Shown: piece by piece, positions 7,890-16,100 of the stretch | Layout: every line of letters starts with the position of its first letter | How positions within the stretch are numbered: position 1 is the stretch's first letter | NCBI RefSeq assembly: GCF_014712675.1 | Contig: NZ_JACXSI010000045.1 | Coordinates: forward strand, 1-64,000 | Origin: Peribacillus faecalis | Lineage (GTDB): Bacteria > Bacillota > Bacilli > Bacillales > DSM-1321 | Reading direction: 5' to 3' | Length of the DNA stretch: 64,000 bases | Translations under genes and position numbers: made by a program | Notes under the pieces: model-generated | Told to the model about the DNA's origin: nothing | The model's database searches: none | What the model saw: the letters and a program-made list of their open reading frames with translations, nothing else

Positions 7890-9056
7890 ATGAATCAACA
7901 GCGATGGATGTCGCAAAACTTTTTCTTATTTTTTATGACGTGGGGCATTTTTTTACCGTACTGGACCGGCTGGCTCATTGATGCAAAAGGGCTAACTGTC
8001 GCAGAAGCAAGCTTAATTATGAGCTTCAGCTTAGTCGCACGCGGCGTTTCTACTTTATTTGCTTTTCCAGTCGTATCGAAGCATTACAGCAATAAACGTG
8101 TCATTACTTTGCTAATGATTACCGGACTGATTACGGCATTGCTTTATTTACCGGCATCATCTTTTACTGCTCTCTTTGCCGTAACATTCTTATTCAGCTT
8201 TTTCTATCCGGCGATTATGCCGGCACTTGACAGCACAGCAGGTGTTCTCATGCAGCACGGCAACCTGCAATATGGAAAAAGCCGCTCGTACGGCTCATTC
8301 GGCTTTATCGTATCCGTGCTGATTATCAGCATGATAACAGGCTTCTTCGGAGATACTGCGATTTACTGGGCGATGGTTGTCGGACTATTGGCAATGATTG
8401 CTCATTCCTTCATACCGGCACCGGCTGTTTTAATGCAGAATCCGGATAGAAGCGAAAAAAGAAACCAGTCATTCCGCAGCTTAATGAGCATTAAAGGCTT
8501 TCCGATGGTATTGCTAATTGTGATTCTGCTGCAAGGGTCGCATGCATCGTATTACAATTATGGCTACATATACTTGCAAGACTTAGGCGTGGCAAAATTT
8601 TATATTGGCATGATCATTAACATCGGCGTTATATTTGAAATTTTATATTTTGCGAAAGCCGACAGCTGGTTTGGAAAATGGAAGCCGGCATCGTTGCTGC
8701 TATTGGCTGCGGCAGGTTCGACGTTGCGCTGGTTGCTCGTCTATTTCTTCCCGAACATTTGGGTATTCATCTTTTCACAAAGCTTGCACGCCCTCTCATT
8801 CGGGGTGGCGCATTACGCCTTTATTTTATATATCACGCAGCATTTGCCAAAAGTGCAAATCCCCAATGCTCAAGGCGTCTATTCGGCACTGGCTCTCAGC
8901 TGGGGCACAGCAATCCTGACATTGCTCGGCGGCTATTTATACGAATTCGAACCGAGACTCGCATTCCTTGGCATGATTGTTTTCACAATACCGGCACTGC
9001 TTCTAACTCTTCGACTGCACACGAAAACATTCCATTCTGTTTCAGTGCAAAGCTAA
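7890..9056 (+). CDS. MFS transporter, phenylpropionate-permease-like (MFS_1_like)
   Basis: A 388-residue integral membrane protein with about 12 hydrophobic segments distributed along its length. The start region (FFLFFMTWGIFLPYWTGWL) and the SRSYGSFGF motif after the fourth helix are typical of the PPP/HcaT subgroup of the major facilitator superfamily. That group moves small organic acids or nucleoside-like solutes by proton symport, but the substrate here cannot be told. The ATG has a GGAGGG site. Control by the divergent Crp-like regulator is suggested by the palindrome at 7825. A strong terminator follows. Confidence 0.87.
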   Translation: MNQQRWMSQNFFLFFMTWGIFLPYWTGWLIDAKGLTVAEASLIMSFSLVARGVSTLFAFPVVSKHYSNKRVITLLMITGLITALLYLPASSFTALFAVTFLFSFFYPAIMPALDSTAGVLMQHGNLQYGKSRSYGSFGFIVSVLIISMITGFFGDTAIYWAMVVGLLAMIAHSFIPAPAVLMQNPDRSEKRNQSFRSLMSIKGFPMVLLIVILLQGSHASYYNYGYIYLQDLGVAKFYIGMIINIGVIFEILYFAKADSWFGKWKPASLLLLAAAGSTLRWLLVYFFPNIWVFIFSQSLHALSFGVAHYAFILYITQHLPKVQIPNAQGVYSALALSWGTAILTLLGGYLYEFEPRLAFLGMIVFTIPALLLTLRLHTKTFHSVSVQS

Positions 9057-9058
9057 AA

Positions 9059-9101
9059 AGAACAGCACACAATAGACTAAAAGTTGTTGTGTGCTGTTCT
9101 T
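9059..9101. terminator. Strong bidirectional terminator between MFS and GNAT genes
   Basis: AAGAACAGCACACAA and TTGTGTGCTGTTCTT form a 15-bp perfect stem around a 14-base loop, between convergent stops at 9056 and 9106. Confidence 0.85.
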
Positions 9102-9105
9102 CCTA

Positions 9106-9516
9106 TTAATTCAGTCTCGCAAAAGCCACTAACGTTCCTTGATCGCACGACTGAAAGCCGTTTTTTTCGTAAAAATGGCGCACGTCCGGCGCTTCTTCCG
9201 TCAATAATACTTTTTGCCGCACCTCATTAAATTTTTCGATCACTTGATTCATCAATATTGTCGCAATGCCTTGATTCTGATAGTTATTTAACACCAAAAT
9301 ATCTTGTATGTATATGATTGTCAGCCCGTCTCCGACTACCCTGACTAAGCCCACCAAACGCTCGTCTTGCCACGCTGTTGAAACGTATAAGGAATTTTCC
9401 AATGCTTGCTGCAGCTGGTTTAGATCCTTTGTATAGGCATACCATTCCACATCTTCATATAAGGATTTTAAATCTGCCTGACTAATAGTCTTTTGTTCTT
9501 TATAAATAATGTTCAT
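9106..9516 (-). CDS. GNAT-family N-acetyltransferase
   Basis: A 136-residue single-domain acetyltransferase. The acetyl-CoA pyrophosphate loop is the region IYIQDILVLNNYQNQGIATILM (V-L-x-x-x-x-Q-N-Q-G-I-A-T). The C-terminal strand FYEKNGF is also typical. The substrate is unknown; amines on small molecules or proteins are usual. Its ATG overlaps the stop of the upstream dehydrogenase-like gene by four bases, so the two are translationally coupled and probably serve one process. Confidence 0.85.
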   Translation of the reverse strand: MNIIYKEQKTISQADLKSLYEDVEWYAYTKDLNQLQQALENSLYVSTAWQDERLVGLVRVVGDGLTIIYIQDILVLNNYQNQGIATILMNQVIEKFNEVRQKVLLTEEAPDVRHFYEKNGFQSCDQGTLVAFARLN

Positions 9517-10598
9517 TTAACTATCTCCTCAAGTTCCAAAACCGCTTCCTTTACCCGCTCTGCCGAAATTTCACCAATAGGCATGACATGAATCGATTCC
9601 TGTGCTACAGTTGCCTTTTCAGCAACAGCAGCAACTAATGATTTTGTCACCTTTTCCACACCCAAATCTTTAAGCGACAATGGCAGACCAAGTTTTTCAT
9701 AAAATGGTCTTAAAATTTCAATTTCGGTCCATTTGTTCTCAAGGACAAGCTGAACAAGAATACCGTAGGCCACCTTATCTCCATGAAGAGCATCATGCGT
9801 CTCCTCCAGAACTGTCAGACCATTATGAATCGCATGCGCTCCGGCAATTCTCCCGTAATGATCGCCATATCCGCCAACCATTCCTCCAAGCATGAAAATT
9901 GCTTCCGTTACTTTTATAAAATCGCCATTTACTGCCCCAGATTTCACAGCCTCCAGCGCACCATGCGAATGCTGAAGCAAAATATCCTTACATTGGCCGG
10001 CTGCATAATGCGAGATTTGCAGCGGAACAGATTTATTTTCAATAACAGCCATCTGTACATCCGCTTCATACCACTTCGCCAACGTATCGCCAATTCCTGC
10101 AATCAGCATTTCAATCGGGGCTTTTAACAACATATCCGGTTCCACCAGCACAAGACTCGTGCAAACTGGGTATATATCATAACGGATAAATGCTCCTGTC
10201 TCATCATAAATCACGCTTAAAGGTGTCCACGGCGAGCAGTTCGATGGTAATGTCGGGATTAAAATTGACTGCCTTTTCGTTTGATTGCAAACCGCTTTAA
10301 CTAAATCAAGCACCTTGCCTCCTCCGATACCAATGACTGCATCAAAGGATTGCGTCTCAACTATTTGGACCACTCTTTCAATTTCTGCAAACGAACATTC
10401 ACCACCGTATGTATACTCTTGCATTTTCACCTCTTTTAATCTTGGCCAATACGGCTTGGCAGCTTCCCAAGACTTATTCCCATGCACTACTAAACAAGAA
10501 CGCAAATCCCGCTCCAGCAGCTTGCTTTCCAGCAAATCAAGCACGTTTTCCTTCAATATATATTCACTCGGCGCACCATGAACCGAAAATACAGCCAT
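9513..10598 (-). CDS. Iron-containing alcohol dehydrogenase family oxidoreductase (GldA/YbdH-like)
   Basis: A 361-residue protein of the glycerol-dehydrogenase-like branch. NAD-binding signs are the GIGGGKVLD motif near residue 92-100 and the LPSNCSPWTPLS segment. Metal ligands are supplied by GIGDTLAKWYE (Asp), AGAHAIHNGL (His) and the later THDALHGDKVAYG (His). E. coli YbdH, a hydroxycarboxylate dehydrogenase, and glycerol dehydrogenases are the closest types I recognise; the true substrate is uncertain. It is first in a two-gene unit with the GNAT gene, four-base overlap. Upstream there is a hairpin and a dispersed repeat that separate it from metQ. Confidence 0.82.
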   Translation of the reverse strand: MAVFSVHGAPSEYILKENVLDLLESKLLERDLRSCLVVHGNKSWEAAKPYWPRLKEVKMQEYTYGGECSFAEIERVVQIVETQSFDAVIGIGGGKVLDLVKAVCNQTKRQSILIPTLPSNCSPWTPLSVIYDETGAFIRYDIYPVCTSLVLVEPDMLLKAPIEMLIAGIGDTLAKWYEADVQMAVIENKSVPLQISHYAAGQCKDILLQHSHGALEAVKSGAVNGDFIKVTEAIFMLGGMVGGYGDHYGRIAGAHAIHNGLTVLEETHDALHGDKVAYGILVQLVLENKWTEIEILRPFYEKLGLPLSLKDLGVEKVTKSLVAAVAEKATVAQESIHVMPIGEISAERVKEAVLELEEIVK

Positions 10599-10630
10599 TT
10601 TTCATCACTCTTTTCTTTTTATAAGTAAAA

Positions 10631-10664
10631 CCCCACTTTACGATGGAAACCATCATAAAAGCGG
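10631..10664 (-). terminator. Imperfect hairpin, probable end of the metNPQ transcript
   Basis: CCCCaCTTTA and the TAAAAGcGGGG side pair with one or two mismatches around GATGG/CCATC. On the minus strand it ends GGGGTTTTACTT. It lies between metQ and the oxidoreductase gene and would stop read-through from the metNPQ unit. Confidence 0.5.
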
Positions 10665-10689
10665 GGAATGTTATACATATGCACTTTCA

Positions 10690-10841
10690 AATTCTGTCTA
10701 ACCTTATACCAGCATGCTCGGAGGCCTACAGGATGTATATCATATCGGCGAAGGCATGCGGACGTGGTGCCTTTAGCCGGTGTTCCTTTTTCATCGAAGT
10801 GAGTCTAAGTAGACTATTCATGATGAAAAAGGACCGGTGAC
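10690..10841 (+). repeat. Dispersed structured repeat, copy 1
   Basis: This stretch matches the reverse complement of 19742-19941 over most of its length and shares its core with 61238-61300 and 61443-61510. Core pieces: ATGCTCGGAGGCCTACAGGA at about 10711-10730 and ATGCGGACGTGG at about 10755. A stem ATATCGGC/GCCGGTGT encloses the core, with AAGGCA/TGCCTT inside it. A distal hairpin CCTTTTTCATC/GATGAAAAAGG ends next to ACCGGTGACG. This copy lacks a segment present in copy 2 between the second and third hairpins. Confidence 0.8.
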
Positions 10842-10852
10842 GTTTTTTCTAT

Positions 10853-11677
10853 TTACTTCATCCACTCAGGTTTGCCGAAACCAGTAAACTGTTCGTCAAT
10901 TACTTTTTCAAAATCTTCAGATTCGACAACAGATAATAGATCTTTCGCCAATTGAGAATCTTCATTTTCAGCCTTAACAGCAACTACATTACGGTATTGA
11001 TCAAGCATATTCTCTAGCCCTAATGCACTTAATAAGTCCATGCCTGCAGCTAATGCGAAATTTCCTGGAACTGCTGCTAAATCAGCACTATCAACAGAAC
11101 GAGGAAGCTGACCTGATTCAAGCGGCTGGAATTTCAAGTTTTTCTTATTTTCGATAATATCTTTTTCAGATACCTTTAACGGATCAACTTTCTCATCTAC
11201 AACGATTAATCCTTCATCTTGCAGAGTATTTAACGCTCGCGCTGCATTTACCGGGTCATTTGGAATCGTAATGGTTGCCCCGTCCTTCACTTCATCAAAA
11301 GACTTATATGTATTTGAATAAATACCCATTGGTGCAGTTGGTACAGTAATCAATGCAGTTAAATCCATTTTGTTCTCTTTTTCAAAATTCTCTAGGTAAA
11401 TAGTATGTTGGAATAGATTCGCATCAATATCACCGCCATCTAGTGCTTTATTGGGCTGGATATAATCACTGAATTCAACTACTTCAACTTCGTATCCTAA
11501 TTCTTCAAGACCAGGCTTGATTGCTTTTGAAACCATATCGCTGTATGGACCCGACGTTGCCCCGATTTTAATTTCCTTTGAATCTGAACTTGTGTCGCTG
11601 CTGCTCTCATTGTCACTGCATGCTGTAAATGCTCCTAACACTAATAATAAAATAAATGCTGAAATCCACTTTTTCAT
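10853..11677 (-). CDS. metQ: Methionine ABC transporter substrate-binding lipoprotein MetQ
   Basis: A 274-residue NlpA/MetQ-family protein. The N terminus MKKWISAFILLLVLGAFTACSDN has a lipoprotein signal with the lipobox ending in Cys20, so the mature protein is anchored to the outer membrane face. The body shows the family features IKIGATSGPYSDM, NLFQHTIYLE, TITIPNDPVNAARAL and AAVPGNFALAAG. It captures methionine and hands it to MetP-MetN. It lies 18 bases after metP as third gene of metN-metP-metQ, so control is by the upstream SAM-I riboswitch. Confidence 0.95.
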   Translation of the reverse strand: MKKWISAFILLLVLGAFTACSDNESSSDTSSDSKEIKIGATSGPYSDMVSKAIKPGLEELGYEVEVVEFSDYIQPNKALDGGDIDANLFQHTIYLENFEKENKMDLTALITVPTAPMGIYSNTYKSFDEVKDGATITIPNDPVNAARALNTLQDEGLIVVDEKVDPLKVSEKDIIENKKNLKFQPLESGQLPRSVDSADLAAVPGNFALAAGMDLLSALGLENMLDQYRNVVAVKAENEDSQLAKDLLSVVESEDFEKVIDEQFTGFGKPEWMK

Positions 11678-11695
11678 ATTATTTCTCCTTTTTCT

Positions 11696-12367
11696 CTATC
11701 TTTTATCTACTACTTTGGCGATGAAATCACCAGCAAGTTGGATAACCTGAACTAAAATAATCAAAATGAGGACAGTCGCGAACATAATTGTATTATCATA
11801 GCGATAATAACCATAACGGATTGCCAAATCACCTATTCCTCCGCCGCCTACTGTACCAGCCATTGCCGAAAACCCAATGAGGCTAATTAAAGTCAATGTT
11901 ACACCTGAGATAATCCCTGATCGTGCTTCAAGTAACAACACATCCTTAATAATCATCCATGGTGTCGCTCCGGCCGCAATCGCCGCTTCAATGACACCTT
12001 TATCAATCTCGCGCAAAGCTGTTTCTACAATTCTTGCAAAAAACGGAATTGCCGCCACTGACAGTGATACGCTTGCTGCCAACGGTCCAATCGTTGTTTT
12101 TACTAAAAGTTCTGTCAGCGGCATAAGCGCTACCAACAAAATTATGAATGGGATGGAACGGACAAGATTGACGACAAATCCTAAAATTGTTTGTACCGTC
12201 TTGCTTTCCCAAAACAGCCCTTTATCAGTCACATATAAAAGAATACCAACCGGCAAACCAATGACAACCGCAACAGACAAGGAAATCGTAATCATATAAA
12301 GTGTCTGCATAAATGCCGTATTAATGTCCGGAATCAATTCGACAAAGTGATTGAAATCAAAGCCCAT
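11696..12367 (-). CDS. metP: Methionine ABC transporter permease MetP (MetI-type)
   Basis: A 223-residue inner membrane permease with about five transmembrane segments and the binding-protein-dependent permease EAA-type loop (IDKGVIEAAIAAGATPWMII). Residues VRSIPFIILLVALMP and TVGGGGIGDLA are typical of the MetI/MetP family. It forms the channel through which methionine passes. Its start overlaps the end of metN by 11 bases, showing translational coupling. B. subtilis calls this gene metP; E. coli calls it metI. Confidence 0.95.
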   Translation of the reverse strand: MGFDFNHFVELIPDINTAFMQTLYMITISLSVAVVIGLPVGILLYVTDKGLFWESKTVQTILGFVVNLVRSIPFIILLVALMPLTELLVKTTIGPLAASVSLSVAAIPFFARIVETALREIDKGVIEAAIAAGATPWMIIKDVLLLEARSGIISGVTLTLISLIGFSAMAGTVGGGGIGDLAIRYGYYRYDNTIMFATVLILIILVQVIQLAGDFIAKVVDKR

Positions 12368-13370
12368 GATGCAGCACCTCCACTTCAGCTTCTCGTTTTT
12401 CTATGTAGGCTATCGCTTTTTCAATCTCCTCTTTTTGGCCACGAAGTTCCATGATGAAAATGCCTAAAGGCAATTCTTGAATATATTCAATCGAACCGTG
12501 AAGGAAGTTCCCCTTCACTTGAAATTGCTGAAGCGTATCCGAAATGATGCCCTCTCCGGCAACTGTGCCACGGAACGTAACCTTGACAATCGGACCTTCG
12601 CATTTTTGCAAAATTTCTTCCGGAATATCAAACGAAACGACGCTGCTGATAAATTCCTTTGTCAAATCTGTCTTCGGTTTTGCAAACACATCATATACGG
12701 AGCCTTCCTCAATCACTTTGCCGTCCTGCATAATCGCCATTCGGTTACATATTTCCTTTACGACATTCATCTCATGCGTAATAAGGACAATGGTAATATT
12801 GAGTTCCTTGTTGATTTTTTTCAATAAATTCAAGATAGATTTCGTTGTCGTCGGATCGAGCGCCGATGTTGCTTCATCACAGAGGAGCACTTTCGGACTG
12901 TTTGCGAGCGCCCTTGCTATCGCCACCCGCTGCTTCTGCCCGCCACTCAACTGCGAAGGATATACATCCCGCTTTTCAGATAGTCCGACCATACGCAGCA
13001 GTTCTTCCACTCGCTCTTTTATTTCTTCCTTTGGGACTTTTGCAGCCTTCAAGGAGAAAACGATATTTTCGAAAACAGTTTTCTGACTGATTAAATAAAA
13101 ATGTTGAAATATCATACCGATTTTCAAACGTGCCTGGCGCAGTTCCTCGCTGCTTAGCGATGTCAAATCAACACCATCAACAGTAATGCTTCCATCAGTC
13201 GGGCGCTCTAGCAAATTAATGCAGCGCAGAAGCGAGCTCTTACCGGCACCTGAATAACCGACAATTCCGAATATTTCACCTTCTCCGACAGTCAAAGAAA
13301 CATGCTCAACCCCATTCACGGTGCCTTTTTTCGTTTTGTATACTTTCGTTAGATTGTGAATTTTAATCAT
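12357..13370 (-). CDS. metN: Methionine ABC transporter ATP-binding protein MetN
   Basis: A 337-residue ATPase. Walker A is GYSGAGKSS (about 38-46), the signature is LSGGQKQR, Walker B is VLLCDEATSALD, and the switch His lies in LITHEM. A C-terminal NIL/ACT-like regulatory domain (about 265-337) follows, where MetN proteins bind methionine and inhibit transport. I place the start at the ATG at 13370 (MIKIHNLTKVY), after a GGGGTC site; codons further upstream fall in the leader next to the riboswitch terminator. First gene of metNPQ. Confidence 0.95.
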   Translation of the reverse strand: MIKIHNLTKVYKTKKGTVNGVEHVSLTVGEGEIFGIVGYSGAGKSSLLRCINLLERPTDGSITVDGVDLTSLSSEELRQARLKIGMIFQHFYLISQKTVFENIVFSLKAAKVPKEEIKERVEELLRMVGLSEKRDVYPSQLSGGQKQRVAIARALANSPKVLLCDEATSALDPTTTKSILNLLKKINKELNITIVLITHEMNVVKEICNRMAIMQDGKVIEEGSVYDVFAKPKTDLTKEFISSVVSFDIPEEILQKCEGPIVKVTFRGTVAGEGIISDTLQQFQVKGNFLHGSIEYIQELPLGIFIMELRGQKEEIEKAIAYIEKREAEVEVLHHGL

Positions 13371-13402
13371 CTGCCGACCCCATTTTCTACACAATTTCAG
13401 TA

Positions 13403-13434
13403 ACAAAAAATGTCCCTCTCATCTGAAAGGGACA
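13403..13434 (-). terminator. Intrinsic terminator of the metN SAM-I riboswitch
   Basis: On the minus strand TGTCCCTTTC and the GAGAGGGACA side pair and are followed by TTTTTTGTTA. This is the expression platform: with SAM bound, the terminator forms and metNPQ is off. Confidence 0.88.
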
Positions 13435-13456
13435 TCGAAATACAATTTGATCTCGA

Positions 13457-13559
13457 CTTATCTTTCAGAATGAACATCATTCTGCAGGAATTGGCACCTT
13501 CCCTTAACGGGGGTTGCCGGACGTCATCGGGCCATGTCCCTCAGTCACTCTTGATAAGC
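13457..13559 (-). promoter_or_regulatory. SAM-I riboswitch (S-box) aptamer upstream of metNPQ
   Basis: Reading the minus strand, the closing helix is CTTATC with GATAAG. Conserved blocks are AGAGTGACTGAGGGAC, TGGCCC, ATGACGTCCGGCAACC, and GGTGCCAATTCC. These match the S-box consensus almost exactly. It senses S-adenosylmethionine and represses methionine import. The paired terminator is at 13403-13434. Confidence 0.96.
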
Positions 13560-13581
13560 ATTTCGTTTTGATTTAATGATT

Positions 13582-13610
13582 ATATTACAAATTTTCTGAT
13601 AATCTGTCAA
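13582..13610 (-). promoter_or_regulatory. Sigma-A promoter of the metNPQ riboswitch transcript
   Basis: On the minus strand TTGACA (13610-13605) and TAATAT (13587-13582) are separated by 17 bases and lie about 20 bases upstream of the aptamer, as expected for a transcript that begins with the S-box. Confidence 0.75.
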
Positions 13611-13666
13611 TATGTTAAAATAATATTTTTTTACAAACCGCTTACACCCTTATAAAATCGATGTTT

Positions 13667-14461
13667 TTACTCAGAAAAAATTTTTTCGTATAAATTCGGT
13701 CTGCGGTCGTTAAACACTGGAATGGTATCGCGAACCCGTTTAACTTCTTGTAAATCAAGCTCCGCATATAAAATACCTTCGCTCGTTTCACCACTTAAAA
13801 GCAAATCACCCCAAGGCGCAATCACCATGGAGTGGCCATTGAATTCATTATTCGGATCTTTGCCGACACGATTAACTGCAACAATATAGCATTGATTCTC
13901 GATTGCCCGTGCCTGAAGAAGCAGTTGCCAATGGTCAATACGTTTGCTCGGCCATTGCGCCGGAATAAACATGATTTGAGCACCCTTCAACACATGCGCG
14001 CGAATCCATTCCGGAAAGCGTAAATCATAACAAATTACCCCTCCGCACGTTACTCCTTCTATGTTAAACACATTCGCCTTTTCTCCGGCGTTCATATACA
14101 GATGCTCATCCATCAGCTTAAAAAGATGGGCTTTATCATACTCAGCAACAATATCTCCATTGCGGTTGGTCACATATTGTGTATTAAAATATTGCCCGTT
14201 TTTCTTAACTGCAACCGAGCCGCCGACAATGTTCACGTTGCATTTTTTCGCCTGTTCGCTCAAGAACGCCTTCGTTCTCTCACCGTTTTCATCCGCCAAT
14301 CTATCAAGTTCTTCTAATGCATATCCCGCATTCCACATTTCTGGCAAAACAATTGTATCCACCGCATTCTCTGCCGCCTCTTCAATCCAGTTTTGCGCTC
14401 GCAAAAAATTTTTCTCCGGATCAGCAAAAGCCACATCCATTTGAACAACTGCTATTTTCAT
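13667..14461 (-). CDS. mtnU: Carbon-nitrogen hydrolase, MtnU/Nit2-type omega-amidase
   Basis: A 264-residue nitrilase-superfamily amidase. The Glu-Lys-Cys triad appears as LPEMWN (Glu), YDKAHLF (Lys) and VICYDLRFPEW (Cys). B. subtilis MtnU is the nearest type I know; such enzymes hydrolyse the keto-amides left after glutamine-dependent transamination of the methionine-salvage keto acid, giving ammonia and 2-oxoglutarate. It is divergent from mtnE, the matching transaminase, which supports the role. I choose the ATG at 14461; an upstream GTG at 14473 is possible. No S-box precedes it. Confidence 0.87.
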   Translation of the reverse strand: MKIAVVQMDVAFADPEKNFLRAQNWIEEAAENAVDTIVLPEMWNAGYALEELDRLADENGERTKAFLSEQAKKCNVNIVGGSVAVKKNGQYFNTQYVTNRNGDIVAEYDKAHLFKLMDEHLYMNAGEKANVFNIEGVTCGGVICYDLRFPEWIRAHVLKGAQIMFIPAQWPSKRIDHWQLLLQARAIENQCYIVAVNRVGKDPNNEFNGHSMVIAPWGDLLLSGETSEGILYAELDLQEVKRVRDTIPVFNDRRPNLYEKIFSE

Positions 14462-14531
14462 AGCATTCACCACACCCTAGACATTTTTTATTAAAGATTA
14501 TAGAATTTTAACTATTATTGCAATATTAAAA

Positions 14532-14550
14532 GAAAAACCGTCACCGGTCC
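14532..14550 (+). repeat. Solitary short repeat motif between mtnU and mtnE
   Basis: GAAAAACCGTCACCGGTCC here also occurs at 19743 (one base different), 61658 (two different) and, on the other strand, at about 10828. At the first two of those sites it forms the edge of the dispersed structured repeat. Here it stands alone in a divergent promoter region. Confidence 0.7.
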
Positions 14551-14590
14551 TTAGAACATTAAAAATTATAATTATTAAAAGGTGGATACT

Positions 14591-15757
14591 ATGACATACT
14601 CAGATCGCTTAAAGAAACTGCCAGTTCAATTTTTTGCAACGTTAGTTCAAAAGGTCAACAGCGCTATTGCCGAAGGAAGAGACATTATTAATCTCGGACA
14701 AGGCAATCCCGATCAGCCGACACCCCCACATATCGTAAAAGCTTTGCAAGAAGCGGCTGAAGATACACTAACCCATAAATATTCGCCATTCCGCGGCTTA
14801 GATGAACTGAAGGAAGCAGCTGCTCAATTTTATTATGATCAATACGGCGTAACGATTGACCCGAAATCTGAGGTGGCCATTTTATTTGGCACGAAAGCCG
14901 GACTGGTCGAGCTGCCGATGTGCCTGCTGAATGAAGGAGAAATGATGTTGCTGCCTGACCCAGGGTACCCCGACTATTTATCCGGAGTTGTACTGGCAAA
15001 TGTAAACTACGAAACTATTCCGCTTACAAAAGAAAATCAATTTCTGCCCGATTATAACAGCATTCCGGATGAGCAGAAACATCAAGCAAAGCTGATGTAT
15101 TTGAACTATCCGAATAACCCTACCGGTGCAACCGCCAGTCGGGCATTCTTTGACGAAACTGTTGCATTCGCAAAGAAACACAATATTTCAGTCCTTCATG
15201 ACTTTGCTTACGGGGCTATCGGCTTTGACGGCAAAAAACCGGTCAGCTTCCTCGAAGCGGAGGGAGCAAAGGATGTTGGGATTGAAATGTACACGTTATC
15301 GAAAACCTATAATATGGCCGGATGGCGGGTTGGGTTTGCTGTCGGCAATTCTGAAATTATTGAAGCACTGAATTTAATTCAAGATCACTTGTATGTCAGC
15401 CTTTTCCCTGCTGTGCAAAAAGCGGCAGTCGCAGCTCTGGCCGAGGATCAAAGCTGCGTTAATGAGCTTGTTTCCCTATATGGAAAACGTCGTAACACAC
15501 TCATTGATGCTTGCCGTAAAATCGGCTGGGATGTTGATGCGCCGACCGGTTCCTTCTTCGCCTGGTTACCTGTTCCTACCGGCTTCACAAGTGAAAGCTT
15601 TGCAGACTATTTACTCGAAAAAGCCGACGTGGCAGTCGCAGCCGGCAATGGTTTTGGGAAATACGGTGAAGGTTACATCCGCGTTGGTTTATTAGTTGAT
15701 GAAGACCGGCTTATTGAAGCGATTGAACGAATTGGTAAACTCAGCTTTTTCAGCTAA
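14591..15757 (+). CDS. mtnE: Methionine-salvage transaminase MtnE
   Basis: A 388-residue class-I/II PLP aminotransferase. The PLP lysine is in YTLSKTYNMAGWRVGF (Ser-Lys-Thr), with the family arginine in the C-terminal half (GYIRVGLL), YPNNPTGAT and DFAYGAIGF. In the methionine salvage pathway it transaminates 2-keto-4-methylthiobutyrate to methionine, often with glutamine as donor. That matches the adjacent omega-amidase. The ATG at 14591 is six bases after AGGTGG; a GTG at 14582 overlaps that site and is rejected. A strong terminator follows at 15773. Confidence 0.9.
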   Translation: MTYSDRLKKLPVQFFATLVQKVNSAIAEGRDIINLGQGNPDQPTPPHIVKALQEAAEDTLTHKYSPFRGLDELKEAAAQFYYDQYGVTIDPKSEVAILFGTKAGLVELPMCLLNEGEMMLLPDPGYPDYLSGVVLANVNYETIPLTKENQFLPDYNSIPDEQKHQAKLMYLNYPNNPTGATASRAFFDETVAFAKKHNISVLHDFAYGAIGFDGKKPVSFLEAEGAKDVGIEMYTLSKTYNMAGWRVGFAVGNSEIIEALNLIQDHLYVSLFPAVQKAAVAALAEDQSCVNELVSLYGKRRNTLIDACRKIGWDVDAPTGSFFAWLPVPTGFTSESFADYLLEKADVAVAAGNGFGKYGEGYIRVGLLVDEDRLIEAIERIGKLSFFS

Positions 15758-15772
15758 TTTGCCTACATTGGC

Positions 15773-15806
15773 GGCTGCCGGTTTCCGTCGGCAGCCTTCC
15801 GTTTTG
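15773..15806 (+). terminator. Terminator of mtnE
   Basis: GGCTGCCG and CGGCAGCC form an 8-bp GC-rich stem with an 8-base loop, followed by TTCCGTTTTGCTTT, 16 bases after the mtnE stop. The remainder of the 340-base gap up to gpmA is T-rich with no gene that I can support. Confidence 0.75.
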
Positions 15807-16100
15807 CTTTAAGTGGCAAGACTAAGCCGCTCTATTGCTTAGTCCGATGCTCTATCTTTGCCCGCTTTCGCCCTATTTTTTCACTTCAAGCTCTCCCCTC
15901 CTTCCTTGTTCAATAATTTCCTAATTGAAAATCACAATAATTTGTCCTTATTTCTTAAAAAGAATGCTTTTTGCAGGATTTCCAGACTATTATCGAACGA
16001 AATTGCCGTTTTTTTACTTAAAAATGAAATGTATACATATCTTCTGCCCATTGCGGGTAATAGTAACCGTATATTGACTAAGAACGGGAGCTGGAATAAC

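Noticed and set aside
12544-13086. A 180-codon plus frame opposite metN
   Set aside because: Antisense shadow of a fully recognised ATPase, with no ribosome site.
13626-13645. cre-like string ACAAACCGCTTACA downstream of mtnU
   Set aside because: It mismatches the consensus at two core positions and lies at the 3' end of a gene, not in a promoter.
15858-16100. N-terminal extension of GpmA by 81 codons
   Set aside because: The added peptide is not part of the family, and the ATG at 16101 has a ribosome site and gives the canonical [12 protein letters not shown] start.
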